DNA of 64,000 nucleotides, from the NCBI RefSeq assembly GCF_032854445.1, contig NC_088301.1, positions 53,989,187-54,053,186 on the forward strand, written 5' to 3'. Positions 12,801 through 23,929 of this stretch are shown one piece after another. Numbering within the stretch: the stretch's first letter is position 1; every line of letters begins with the position of its first letter. The translations under genes and the position numbers were made by a program. This DNA is from Liolophura sinensis (Eukaryota; Mollusca; Polyplacophora; Chitonida; Chitonidae). Under the pieces are notes generated by a model. That model worked only from the letters and a program-made list of their open reading frames with translations, made no database searches and had not been told where the DNA came from.

Positions 12801-15800
12801 GTATGGCAGGACACAAGAACTGTCCTGCGTTTCTGTCTGGCAAGTGACACCCAATATGACAGGACATAACAACTGTGTTGTGTTTCTGTCCGGCAAGTGT
12901 CACCCAGTATGGCAGGACACAACAACTGTGCTGTATTTCCGTTTGGCAAGTTTCACCCGATATGGCAGGACACAACAGCTGTGGTGTATTTTTGTCAGGC
13001 AAGTGTCACCCAGTATGGCAGGACACTAACTGCCGCTGACAGGATTGCTCAAAAGATCATAAAGAACAGTTAGAAGTACATTAATGTAATTCTGGCTCAG
13101 GGGAATACGTAAGATCTGAAAAACGATAAATGCATGTCTGTAACACCTTCCAGTTGAAGAGGGACGTGAGAATAATTAATTAGCATGTGGATATCAATGT
13201 GGACAAAAGCAACACACGGTTGGTTTACGGCAGGGAATACATTGCATGGAGACATTATTTGTCGGTATTGATAAACTGCACTTTTCCTCTATGGGGATGT
13301 ATAGTGACAGTTAATTTGCCTCAATACTTCCTATGAATATTTATCCAAGGACGCCTTCATTATATTTCAAAGGACTTCAGATAAGGTTTTTACAATCGTT
13401 ATTACCAACAATTGTTCAGTAAGCCTTCCTCCACATTTATAGATGAAAGGCAGGCTTCATAACATATCTGACGCCATCGATCTTTTCCGGAACTGTATGC
13501 CTTAGAGGGAGGAAAATGTTTTTCTGTACATTTAAGGGTTAAAACTGAAGAGCCACGATCCTAATACGATTATCTTAGGACACCTAAGTTACTTACCCAA
13601 TGAACTCGTTTGTTTGGGTGTTTTTCGAGACATGACTGGTAGAGAGACGACAAAGATTATTACAGGAAATGGTTTTAGGTCTCGACTAGGTGGTATAATT
13701 CTAGAATTAGCGTTCTCATTTACCCATAAAAGGTGAAAGAAGTATCACTGTGAGCATTCTTTTGCGTGGCCACAGTGTGAATACATACAAATGTTAGCCG
13801 TAGAAAAGAAGAAAAAATAATACACGCATGCCCATAACAGATGAAATGTAAATAACTATAGCTATATCTGTGGAACTGCCAGTCAATACCCGTAGTAGTG
13901 ACACAAATGAGAAAATTAAAAGGCAAAAGGGGGAAAGCTATTCTACATTTCAAAAGGTTACGGCTTTGGGGAGAAACTTAACGAACATGTTGGGTCCCAT
14001 AAGGACACCGGCAGATTTTCATTTTAGTGAACAAATTCACCATTACTTTTATTTCTAAATTTCTGTTAACACTGAAATAAGCTTTGTTTGCCATAGAATA
14101 CGCTTTTTAAAAATCTACGTGTTTTTGTTTTTTGTGGTGGTTCGGTTGATTTCTTATATATATAGGTAATTTGTGCAGATAGCGAAATGACAGCGAAATG
14201 TACACTTCAGGACAAACCGTGCAATACTTTATAAGAAATCCCTCATAACCGGCAATGAAAGCCATCCGTATGATTTCAAACGAAGCAGAGATTGCCAGTG
14301 TTCAAACATGGCCACATAAATGTTAATGAATTAATAATAATTTTCCATTAAGTTGTATAAAACTCTTCCGGTTGTAAACGACTTACCCGTTTCTCTTCAG
14401 TTGTCATTTCGGTTTCATCTTCATCTTCGTCATCGTCATGATCATGTAGATCCTACATAAGAAAAATATAAATACAAGAGGGGAGAATAACGAGCATTAA
14501 TGCACACCATTATAAGCATTTGCACTTCTTTGTAAAGTTAAAACACATTCTTTAGATTCTCATTCTCTAGATATACCCAAACGCCGTCGGCTTTAACATC
14601 AACTTACAATAACAGGGAATCCAATAAAGCGTAAGAGCGAAAGTTGTTCTTTTACAAAGATGCCGGTAGCCTGAAGACAAAAGCACGGAGCAGGTCTTAC
14701 CAAAAGTTGTGGTAGTAATTGACCTGGAGTGATAATTCACTTATAGCCGATGGAATAGGCACTCTAAGATTAATCATATTATTGGATCAAATACATTTGA
14801 TGCATTATTTTTATCCACTGTTGTGTGTTGTAGACAGCCAACCTCAGCACTTCCATTAACAGACATATTTTCATTTCTCGACAACCTTAACACTCTTTGT
14901 ATCCTACAAACCATGTGAACAGCTGTTTCTTCCAACTAGCATATGGGGAAACCACCCAGACTGAGATCCCATCTTTTATAATCGTACTATGACACGTAAT
15001 ATCCGGTCGAATACAGATACTGTGCCTTGTGCATTCATTGAAGTCTACGGTCATGACCTCGGTCTACCTGTCACAAGTAACAAACATGAAAACTGGCAAG
15101 CTGCATTAGTTGCATAAAGAATCTTGTGTGGCATAAGAGCACGAACAAGATTTGCTGCCATAAGCTTCTAGAGCTGGATCAGTTCAAACTATAAAAGTTA
15201 ATAACAGGCTTATGTCGCTGTATACTTTTAAGAATTGGAAGCTGTAAATTAGATTAAATCTCGACATTGAAGATCACGTTTTCCCACTGCATGCATGCGC
15301 CGGTAGTTTATGCGTAACTGGTTTTCATTTCATTTATCATCGTTGCTGACAGCTTAGTTTCAGAAAAACAGCGAATTTAATTTCATGTGTTACGTCAATA
15401 TCTTTAATCAAGTGCCATTCTAGACTTGATCTGATCGGAAACCAGCGACCTCCCAGTCAAATCCAGTTTTGAAAAATTCGTGGAATGATGAGAGGTGAAA
15501 GTCCTATCTCAATTGCCACCTAAACACACCATAAATCAATTCGCTCGCACAGTATGGTTAAGACCTCAGACAATGTTGTGTCACAAGTGATATTCATAAC
15601 GGTTTTTAAAGCCGCCACTCATACGGTCGAGTAATGCTAGGGTAATGATTTTCCGCTAATCCCTTAATTACGGAAGACATAGTCCCATTTGTGTAATTAC
15701 CGTGGAGATCAACTTTAAATTAGGAATTTTAGGTTATGAACCTTGGAGTGTATGTCATATTTAAGTCTGGAATTCCACGTTGTTTTCCTTGGTGTTCCCC

Positions 15801-18800
15801 TCAATTCTCAATACCAGGGTTTCCACTTGGGAAATTCCTGCGAGATCGCCCTAATTCACTCTTAAAGAATATATGAAAAGGTGCTATGAAACGAAGAGTA
15901 TGGTTTTAAGGAAACTGAAGTAAGATAGGTCAATAAAAATAGAAAAAAAGGTTCATTGTTGAAGTATATTTTATATTTTTGAAATGACGTCATCGATGAG
16001 CACATTGTGAACGTGAGACCACCTCAGCACCCTCAATTTGGACTCCCCCCCCCCCCCAAACAAAGTTGTTTTGATAGATATGGTTGGCGTCACCATAGAA
16101 GGCTGCTTAATTGACCACTGGAGCTGTAGTTAAAGTGTGGTTTAAAGCCATATTGAAGCCCCAAGAACAAAGTTAAGAATTTTTTTGTACTTCTATGCGT
16201 TCGGCCATACCATGCACTCATATATTATGAAATAAAAAGCAAGCGTTTCAAGTATCGTTTAAGGTTAACTTTACCTAAATTCCTCTACAAACCTAAGTGA
16301 TGATTTAAAAGCCCCCGAAACATATATGTACCATCTTCCCTGTTTTGTTCGGGCAATATAGTACTTTGCAAGTACTTTAGAAGGCCGTATTTCCCCAGTC
16401 ACGTGAGACCATTTGCCAATTATCACACTGTCATCACTGCTCTGGCTTTATTCTATGTTATAGTTTTTATATTGTTTCCAGACCAGTGACGTCTAATAAA
16501 TCGCAATTAACATCACAGTGCTTGTTTTGCAATAAGGTATTAACGTCGTACATTTATACATGTGCGTGTTCAGAGCCACCAGTCTGAAAGACATTTGCAT
16601 AAGACACTTGTAGTTCTACTTGTGGGTAATAGCTACTCGGGCAATATAAATAGCTGAGTAACTTTCACCTACTCAAGAGATTAGCGTTAAGGCTAACTGA
16701 CGAGGTAAACATGACACTGTGCTGGATTTCACCAAAGCCTCTGACAGTGGTTATATGTGTCCCAGTCACATCATGAGACAAGACCTTTAGCACAAGAGGA
16801 ATGTTTGACAAGCGGCCAAATTTGCGAGCGACGGACGATGAATAGGTGAGGAATCCCAGTGTATGGGCTCCTCCGGTTATGACTGACAGCTGAATAGAAT
16901 CCTCTATAATCCCTTCTAGGGGACGTTTTTCGGGATCTGTTGTGTGGAGTGTTTTAGTCATTAAATTGGTTAAATGGGTGTTTCATTCTATGCCAAAGTT
17001 GTCTAGTTCCTTCGCTATTCAAGCCATCTAAATTGGCATAGTTTGCCAAAGGGGTTCAATGTTGAAGACGTCAAGCTCGGGAAATTTGAAATTTATTGTT
17101 CTAGCTCTAAGCGTTTTGGTCAGTTTACATCAAACATTATTGCACTTCCAAGCTGAAAGCTGGAAATCTATTGTTCTTGCCAAAACGATTTAAAAAATGC
17201 AATAACTTTTTATTGGTTTCTCGAAAAACCGTTCGCCATGACTGAATCAGACTGATGGTGAGTGATCATTAACAAAAGCACTTTGTAACAGTGAACAAAT
17301 GATATACCGGAATGACCTACTTTTCTCACCATATTGTTAGGTGAGTGCTTTAACAATCTTCTTCTCTAGAAGTACTGCACGGATCAAGCTAAAATTGCAC
17401 ACACTGCTGGAACATTTACATTTCGAGATAAATTGAAAAGGACGTTGAATTCCAGTGAAAACTGTAGAGGCTCGCCATTAGTCATGTGACATCACTTAAT
17501 GAACTATTTTTAATGTTAAAGATACAAGTATACAGTTCGTTGTAGCTTGGAATGATGAACTAGAATCCATTGCTGTTGAGAAGCTCAAAATTTGTCATCA
17601 GGTAGATCAACTACTTGCTCTTTACGTTAATAATTGGGCGTAAAGTGCGTTTGAAAAAGTGTTATACATTATTCAGTGTCAACCAACATAAGCTTTATAA
17701 CCTTGCCAAATGGTGATACCTATAACTGTATGCTATGTATGTGTACCAAAAACATTTGACATATGCAAGAATTTTGTAGAGCCTCACAATTTTTTTAAAA
17801 GGCCGGTTTACTATATTTCATTTTTAGTTTACCAGGTCCCTAGCAAAGGCTTAACTATTTCTCTTGTACATGAGTGAGTCAACATGTGCCGTGTGACGTT
17901 CCTTGACCTAATATATAGCGACTAGCGATTTAAATTTACGATGTGCGCAAGAGTGCCCGGGCCAGAAATTATAAACTGCTAATGTCAGTCAGTCAAGCTG
18001 GAGTTCGAATCCAGTTAACGCTTTTTAAACAGTTTCTCTTCTTCTGTATATTTCCTTGTGTCTTATCTGGAATAAATGACGAATGAACGACTAAGTTTTC
18101 AAGTTATCTCTAGCATATCAGGAAGCGCGTAACAAATACTCCAGTTAGTACAGGCAAGCGGCACTTGACAGTGCAGGTTACAACACATGAAAACAAAAAC
18201 AGAGAAAATCGCTAATAACTGCAAAAAACATGAAAAAGAGACACAGAAATTCTGAACTTGGATTGTTGAGAATTTTCTGAAAATTTACTCCGAAAGATAT
18301 CCGAAAGAATTATAATGCGTAGTACAGCGACTCGGTATCCAGGCCGTTTACATTCTGTAGTCCACATAATATTTCAAACATTGTAATGTTCCGAAACAAA
18401 TTTGTTCTAATACACTGTCGGCGCTAAAAACTGTATTTGCAGACTGCTTGAAAGCCGTAAATCTGCTTGCAGTTCTAGCTAACAAATTAACTGCTTATAA
18501 GCATAGAGCAAACAGATGCCTGAATATAATATCATCTACAATTAATCGGAGCATTTCTTTAAGTCAACAGCAATTGCCATTATATGTATGACTGTGTCTG
18601 ATTTATTTTTCGCAATTTTAATCATTATTATTCATAGCTATATATAGCCTTATACTGTACACTACATGAATCAACACTCAGACTTTTTAGAAGTTTACAA
18701 ACTCTTATGTCAGTCGGTTGTGTGTCGAAACATTTGGGTGATATATACCAACTGCAGACACCTGAGTGTACATAATATGGGTCATATTTCAGGGCAGCGT

Positions 18801-21800
18801 GTACAAATTGACGAACTGAATTATTTACACACTGAATACGTCAAAGTGAGCCCATATGCATCCTGGGCCACAAAAGATCATCCATAAAAGCCCATCTGTG
18901 CTTCCCCCAAGTTCCTGGACTTGAAATCACAAGACAGTCATTTTGTAGATAATTTCACTACATGCATAACGCATTCTGGCATCAAGTTGGTGGACATAAT
19001 CGTTTGCTCAAGGAGTAGTATTCTGAACATCATCACTATCGGTGAGTTAATTCTTGTGTTTAGTTTATTTGACTTTTGATGTTTGGTGATGTGCACAGCA
19101 GCTGAGAATTAGATTTCCATGGTCTTGTATAGGTACAAAACTTAGCATAAACTTACATATGGTAGCAAAGGTACCAAAGGGCTCCTGTCATTGTGCTTTA
19201 CACGTATGAAAATCTCGAGCTCACTACATGTTTTACTTTTTAAGATACCATCCCTAACATTAACTACACCTGTGATATATACAAATGAGCTAAAAACTAA
19301 ATACAACTCATAAATGGTTATGAATATAAATTATTTACCGCGACCAATGTCTTCCTCAGGGTAAAACACTTGGCTTTTACTTTTTTGTCCGGTTGGTATA
19401 CGAATTTCATTTTTGTCAAGTTACATTATAACAGAAATTCGTCAGCGAATGACAAGGTTTAATCTAGCGAAGATGCGGCTGTAGTGCAACACTATCTTTG
19501 TCAAAAACTTACAAAGGTACAAGGTAACAAGGGAGTAAGTGTAGTTATAATGTGGCATTACCAATAATCTGTCACTCGAAATGGACTTAATCAGAACTAC
19601 AGTCATATTATTTTTGTATTTTTTTGTAATTTTCTGGCAAAACAAAACTATTATCCAAGTTATAACTATAATGCACGTCTGTAAGTAACACTGTTATGTT
19701 ACTTTTTAAACTGTATGTTTGCTCTCGTGAGTTAACAATAAAAGCAATCACGCAAAATGTCTTCAGAATTTCGTTTATTCGGTATGCAATACCATCCCAT
19801 TGTTCCTTTTGGCTTTAGGAAGTGAAAGGCTTGAGGAGTTTATGACAACACTTTCAGAACAATTTTTCACAAAGTGAAGCTGTATACCTTCTCGTAGTTT
19901 GCCGGATCGAGCATTGGAATGGTCTCGTCTATGGTCAAAGGGAAAGTTAATAGGTTCTGACCGCAATAAACAAAACTCGTTTTAAGAGTGACGCAGTGTT
20001 GCTCGACTGAGAGCAAAGAAATACTTGTGAGTAATGTCTTGGAGGTCGACGTAAATGACGCAAACAGTTTCCCGCCGAGCTTAAATTGTTGTGAAGTGAT
20101 CCTTCACGATCCTCACGCGCATACGTTAGGTTCTCCAAGCTTTATACATGAGGTAGAAGTGCACATGTGGTAGAGGCACGTACTGTTTACAGGGTAAGGT
20201 TTGTCGGTGACCCAATACGTAGAATACGGATTAATCAAAAGCAATGTAGGCCTATATTTCTTCCGTGAGTTTCACAGAGTTCTTTAATTACAACCACTTG
20301 AAACATCACAGTTATATTTTCAAATTATGCGCGGAAGATTTTACACATAAATCCAGAACAAACACACCTGAATTTACCTGTCTGTTAATGCGAAAGCACG
20401 TCTCAGTCTCAATACACCTTCTAGTGCACGATCTGATGAGCGCTAAGGCATGTCTCAGTCTGCTGTGTAAACAAGCTACGGTTAATGTTATTGGCATTTT
20501 AACGGATCAAAGGCGGGGAAGCCAGAGGAAAGCAAATATATACATATACACCTTTTAAATTATTTACAACAGGTCCTAACCCTGGACAGAAATAAAAACC
20601 AAAAACAAAATAAATCTAATTAAAACAATGTACCATGAGAAGAATGAGTACTTGATAGCACAGACGCTAATAACGCAATGTGTATAACAGATGACGACTA
20701 AGCTGATACAAGGATCAAATTTATAGATAATCGATTTGACTGTTTTATTAATGTTAGAAGATTATAGTCTTTTGTCATAATTTAAGAAAAAAATCAACAA
20801 CACATTGTAGCTAAGTTCACTGTTATGTAATCGGCTAAAATCGAGAGCGAATCGAATCAAAAATTGAAGTTCTACTTCGATAACAAGAGTGCATCGATTA
20901 AAAAGATGCAATCTTTCACTGAGACAGAAACCTATTGCCTATGGAAAACATAATCCAGTAGTCTTCATAACCCTTGTTTTTCATCTCAAAGTTGACAAAT
21001 TAGCAACCGATACAAAGTTAACTGTAGATCGAGGTAGCAGCCCAAACGCAAAGCCCGAATGTTTAACATTCAATATTTGTAGTTTGCCGCATAAAGATTA
21101 ATTAAGCTACGTGTCTGAACATCGATATGAGCAATGTCAATCATTCCTTTCGATAAAATAAAGATATTTACACCATAGCTGTTGCTACTGTGAGAACGCC
21201 GGCAAAAAAAACTTGAACAATTTCACACTTTGATTCGAGCATACGGAATTCCAGGTGTCAAACCAATCCTATATCGGACATGTTCATATGATAGCTTCAG
21301 TGGATTGGCATCGTGTATTTGAAACATATTGCCGAAATACGAACAACTAATCCTTGCTCCCTTCCAGACCATTCCTGCATTATCTCAGTTGTGGAGCACA
21401 GACTACAGAGTTATAACGCACGCAAATATGAGCTTATAAAGTAACAATTTACGCAGCCTATAACTTTTCCAGAATTAATCTTTATTTCACTTTTATCTGC
21501 GTTGCATAACAACAATATCAATAGGTACACGGACGAACAAATATAATTTTATGAAAGATTAACAAGCCTTATCAGTGTGAATAGGTTTAGCCTTTCTATA
21601 CACGTTTACGTTTGAACGTTGTGCATTAATGATTGTGTATTATCCTTCTGAATTTAGTTTCAGTCCTTAGAGTTGTATGTTAAACACTTCTAGACTATAT
21701 TTACATTCAGTATTTTTACACTTACTGGGGCTCAACTGGATTTTTGTCAGTGTATTCGCATTGTGATCTGAAGATGATTATGCTCGGTTAAAATTGTTTT

Positions 21801-23929
21801 AAAAATAGTGTCTTTATTTGTGTTACAGATAAACCCGATACACTTATCCTTAGGTCCTCTGCCTTTAATAGATAGGTAATAATTTCGGCGCAGTTCACAC
21901 TAAACCCGCGATGCCCAAATTATGTCACCATTAATTGGGGTTATCTTAGTAAGCATATATGCTTGTACAAGGAAAGGGGCGAAGTAATTTGCTACATCTA
22001 AGAATGATATACAAGAGTCTAAAGGGCGAAAGTCAAAATGTGCCGTATAAACTTTCTGAAAAAAGGTTGAGTGATTGACAGGATGCGGGGTATTTAAGTT
22101 CACGGACCCATGAGATTTGGTTCGTTCAGTCAGGGCTTGTGGTGCAAAGCTCCTTTCAAAGGTGAATAGGGCACTGACTGCATATAATCCGATATGTATA
22201 AGCTATACAGGTTTTTACCCAGGCCTGTCCTGTATTCAAAAGAGCTTTTCAGAAATTAACGGCTATAGTGTACAGATGAATGTTTTATAATTGCACAGCA
22301 TGGCCCAGAACCTTTTGCAAACACAAAGTCGATATAAGTCTAAACATCTCCAGGGGCATACTCTCATACATTATAGTAAAGGCATAACCGTATACGAAGG
22401 TGAAATAACAGTCTAAGGGGTTATACCAGCAAAGCCATAATTCAATATCTTAATAGTAAATCGTGTAAAAATGTCGTTCTGGGAAAACGCATCCATGAGT
22501 ATAGCGTCTTCCCGACGTCAGTGTATAGGTTCTTGTAGCTAAGAGGTTATATTTTCTGATGTGGAGAATAGCTATAAGGAAAACCTTCTCGATTTTCTAC
22601 ATTGTTGTATTACAACTGCAGTTTCGAACTTTCGTCAGATATCCCTGATGAGAACGCTGGAAACTGCAGTTGTAATACAACAGTGTTCCTTAGGTCCCTG
22701 TTATATATATATCGGCTGAAGTATGGTATATTATATTTGGTTGTTTCATACGCTACAATGCAAGAACAAACTACCGTAAAGTAATTGCTGACACAAAAGT
22801 AAAAGTTGGAACAACAATGTTACCCTCAAGATTATTTATTTATTTCCTGTCCTGGCGTACGTGAGAAGGTCTCTCAGCAACCTGCGGATGGTCGTGGGTT
22901 CCCCCCGGGCTCTGCCCGGTTTCCTCTCACCAGAAAAACCATATCTGTATGTAGCATATTCCAAGGAAACTGACAGGATAGTTCGAGTATTATTTGGATA
23001 CTTCATACCTGGGACGTGAGACATGAGATGTGATATTGCATGCTGTTATTATTTGTAAAACAGCTAAATTTAACACAAATCAGTCGTGTGGTTTGGCTTT
23101 ACAATTCTAATAAACTCATAATAACGTTTTTAGGGCTTTATTTTTAAGATTTCTGAAAGCCTAGAATGTGATTATATGATATAACATGCTCATAGAACAC
23201 TACAAAAGGACTCGAGGTTAAAACAGTGTATATAAACTAATTGCAACAATAAAATGCATGTTCAACTAATATTTTAGGGTAATTTTGGGCTAATATTAAT
23301 AAAAATTATGATTAGGATATGCGCATTTTGGCCATATATATGAGACGTGTGTCAACAAACGATGGGACCACTGCATGCTTTTACGAAACATACACGTCTA
23401 TAACAATTCCATTCCATCATAAGATTAATATTGGAGTCCAAATACTAAACATATGGAGAGGTATTTAGTAAACGAGAACTTAATAGCATTTTAACGGCAC
23501 GATGCGAATATGAATTCCCAGTGGTGAGAATAAAACTAGTATCATGTTCTTAATATATCACGAAATCAATTTGACAGGTTTCTCTTGAAATGTTTGCTCA
23601 CATTTTATAAATTTAATTAACAGGTGAATCAACTGATCACCTGGTATACTGGCATCTGTACTCACAAGTGGAATGTCCTCTTGCCGGTTCTGCGCTGTGG
23701 AACTCATGGCCGCCGTGTTAGATTTCTTTAAATGTAGCACTTCCAGAGAGTGTCCGCGGTCCAAAGAAACATCATAGTCATTTAACCATTTCCCCGTGGA
23801 TGGCACTTTCCCCGGCTTAGACGACTTCCAGGTCGGCCAAGTTGCAGCTAAAGGCCCCTTGAAATTATCATTTTTCCCAGAAACACGTGTCTTGTTGATC
23901 ACACTTCCTTTTGCCGCCGCCATGTCCAT
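8712..23929 (-). CDS. Ankyrin-type repeat protein, five coding exons
   Basis: The gene is assembled from exons 23929-23666, 14452-14387, 10814-10728, 10320-10216 and 9857-8712. All have AG/GT splice sites and phase-0 junctions, and together give 555 residues. ATG at 23929 was chosen as the first methionine (MDMAAAKG). Residues 111-220 look like ankyrin repeats: FNAVGVGDIDLLEDLLDQ, then GENLLMAAIRSGQCEMADFL, then RQMAYDKGLSNIVELID. These are helix-turn-helix units with spacing close to 33 residues. Residues 89-110 are an acidic Asp/Glu cassette. The last about 340 residues are Ser/Arg/Lys/Pro-rich with no domain I recognise, and are probably disordered. Ankyrin repeats mediate protein binding, but the partner and cellular role are unknown. 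An additional small exon in the large introns could have been missed. I could not place it in a named ANKRD subfamily. Confidence 0.75.
10216..10320 (-). CDS. Ankyrin-type gene, exon 4
   Basis: This 105-nt exon runs from acceptor 'gtggtatag' to donor 'gtaaat' and encodes 35 residues. GENLLMAAIRSGQCEMADFL then IDNGVNFNHQK has the typical ankyrin pattern (L..A...G....V..LI..G...N). The donor is slightly weaker than the others, so the 3' boundary is the least certain in this gene. Confidence 0.7.
10728..10814 (-). CDS. Ankyrin-type gene, exon 3
   Basis: This 87-nt exon lies between acceptor 'tgttgtag' and donor TGG|gtgagt and encodes 29 residues. AMFNAVGVGDIDLLEDLLDQ is the helix pair opening an ankyrin-type repeat, followed by PNADINVEW. 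Confidence 0.75.
12622..13028 (+). repeat. 53-bp tandem array, about 7.6 copies
   Basis: The marker 'tggcaagtgt' or a variant starts at 12626, 12679, 12732, 12785, 12838, 12891, 12944 and 12997, an exact 53-bp period without indels. The unit reads roughly tggcaagtgtcacccagtat, ggcaggacacaacaactgtg, ctgtatttctgtc. Copies differ by a few substitutions. Both strands stay open in one frame across it, which produces spurious frames. It lies in the intron between ankyrin-gene exons 2 and 3. Confidence 0.95.
14387..14452 (-). CDS. Ankyrin-type gene, exon 2 (acidic cassette)
   Basis: This 66-nt exon lies between acceptor 'cttatgtag' and donor 'gtaagt'. It encodes 22 residues (DLHDHDDDEDEDETEMTTEE plus KR). 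It was too short to stand out as an open frame; its splice sites and phase 0 at both ends support it. Because it is in-frame, skipping it would remove only the acidic segment. Confidence 0.7.
16378..16530 (-). repeat. Dispersed repeat family, copy F
   Basis: The core 'accatttgccaattatcaca' followed by 'ctgtcatcactgctctggct' matches the reverse complement of the 52055 and 52401 copies. It continues with 'ccagtgacgtctaataaatc' and 'gcaattaacatcacagtg'. A closely similar motif sits at the other end of the copy at 52055-52285. Confidence 0.55.
16665..16961 (-). other. Unassigned 98-codon open frame
   Basis: This minus-strand frame starts at a true ATG and has protein-like composition (GIIEDSIQLSVITGGAHTLG, then FLTYSSSVARKFGRLSNIPL). 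I recognise no family and no flanking exons. It lies inside the long intron of the ankyrin-type gene, on the same strand. It could be a relic of a transposed coding segment or a small nested gene; chance remains possible. Confidence 0.2.
22599..22686. repeat. 26-bp near-perfect inverted repeat (foldback)
   Basis: The left arm at 22599-22624 (acattgttgtattacaactg then cagttt) is the reverse complement of 22661-22686 with one mismatch. A 36-nt loop separates them and itself contains a short self-complementary 'tcagatatccctga'. The structure would form a stable hairpin in RNA or a cruciform in DNA. It lies in the long intron of the ankyrin-type gene. It resembles a miniature foldback element, but no flanking target duplication is evident. 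Confidence 0.9.
22848..22930 (+). mobile_element. SINE body fragment
   Basis: 'cctgtcctggcgtacgtgag', then 'aaggtctctcagcaacctgc', 'ggatggtcgtgggttcccc' and 'ctctgcccggtttcctctca' matches the bodies at 60116 and 63630. The usual 3' tail is missing: similarity stops after 'cctctcaccag', so the copy is truncated or interrupted. Confidence 0.65.
23666..23929 (-). CDS. Ankyrin-type gene, coding exon 1
   Basis: Eighty-eight codons run from ATG (23929) to a consensus donor, CTT|gtgagt, in phase 0. The peptide has no signal peptide and no obvious domain. It includes a short stretch WPTWKSSKPGKVPSTGKW and ends QNRQEDIPL. Reading continues past the donor to a stop at 23558, but the strong donor and matching phase favour splicing to 14452. 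Confidence 0.7.

Larger units (their letters stand above)
14453..23665. other. Long intron of the ankyrin-type gene (about 9.2 kb)
   Basis: This stretch lies between coding exons 1 and 2 of the minus-strand gene. It holds a 13-C run at 16045-16057, a dispersed-repeat copy at 16378-16530, an unassigned 98-codon frame at 16665-16961, a tRNA T-arm-like element near 17990-18020, a near-perfect foldback at 22599-22686 and a SINE body at 22848-22930. I see no convincing additional exon. Confidence 0.6.

Noticed and set aside
12688-13029. Long frames on both strands with repeated CHIG/QTEIQHSC-like peptides
   Set aside because: They are generated by the 53-bp tandem array; both strands are open, with no gene context.
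17940-18025. tRNA-like T arm 'ctggagttcgaatccag'
   Set aside because: The stem-loop is good, but no acceptor stem, D arm or anticodon arm can be paired around it; probably a SINE or tRNA relic.
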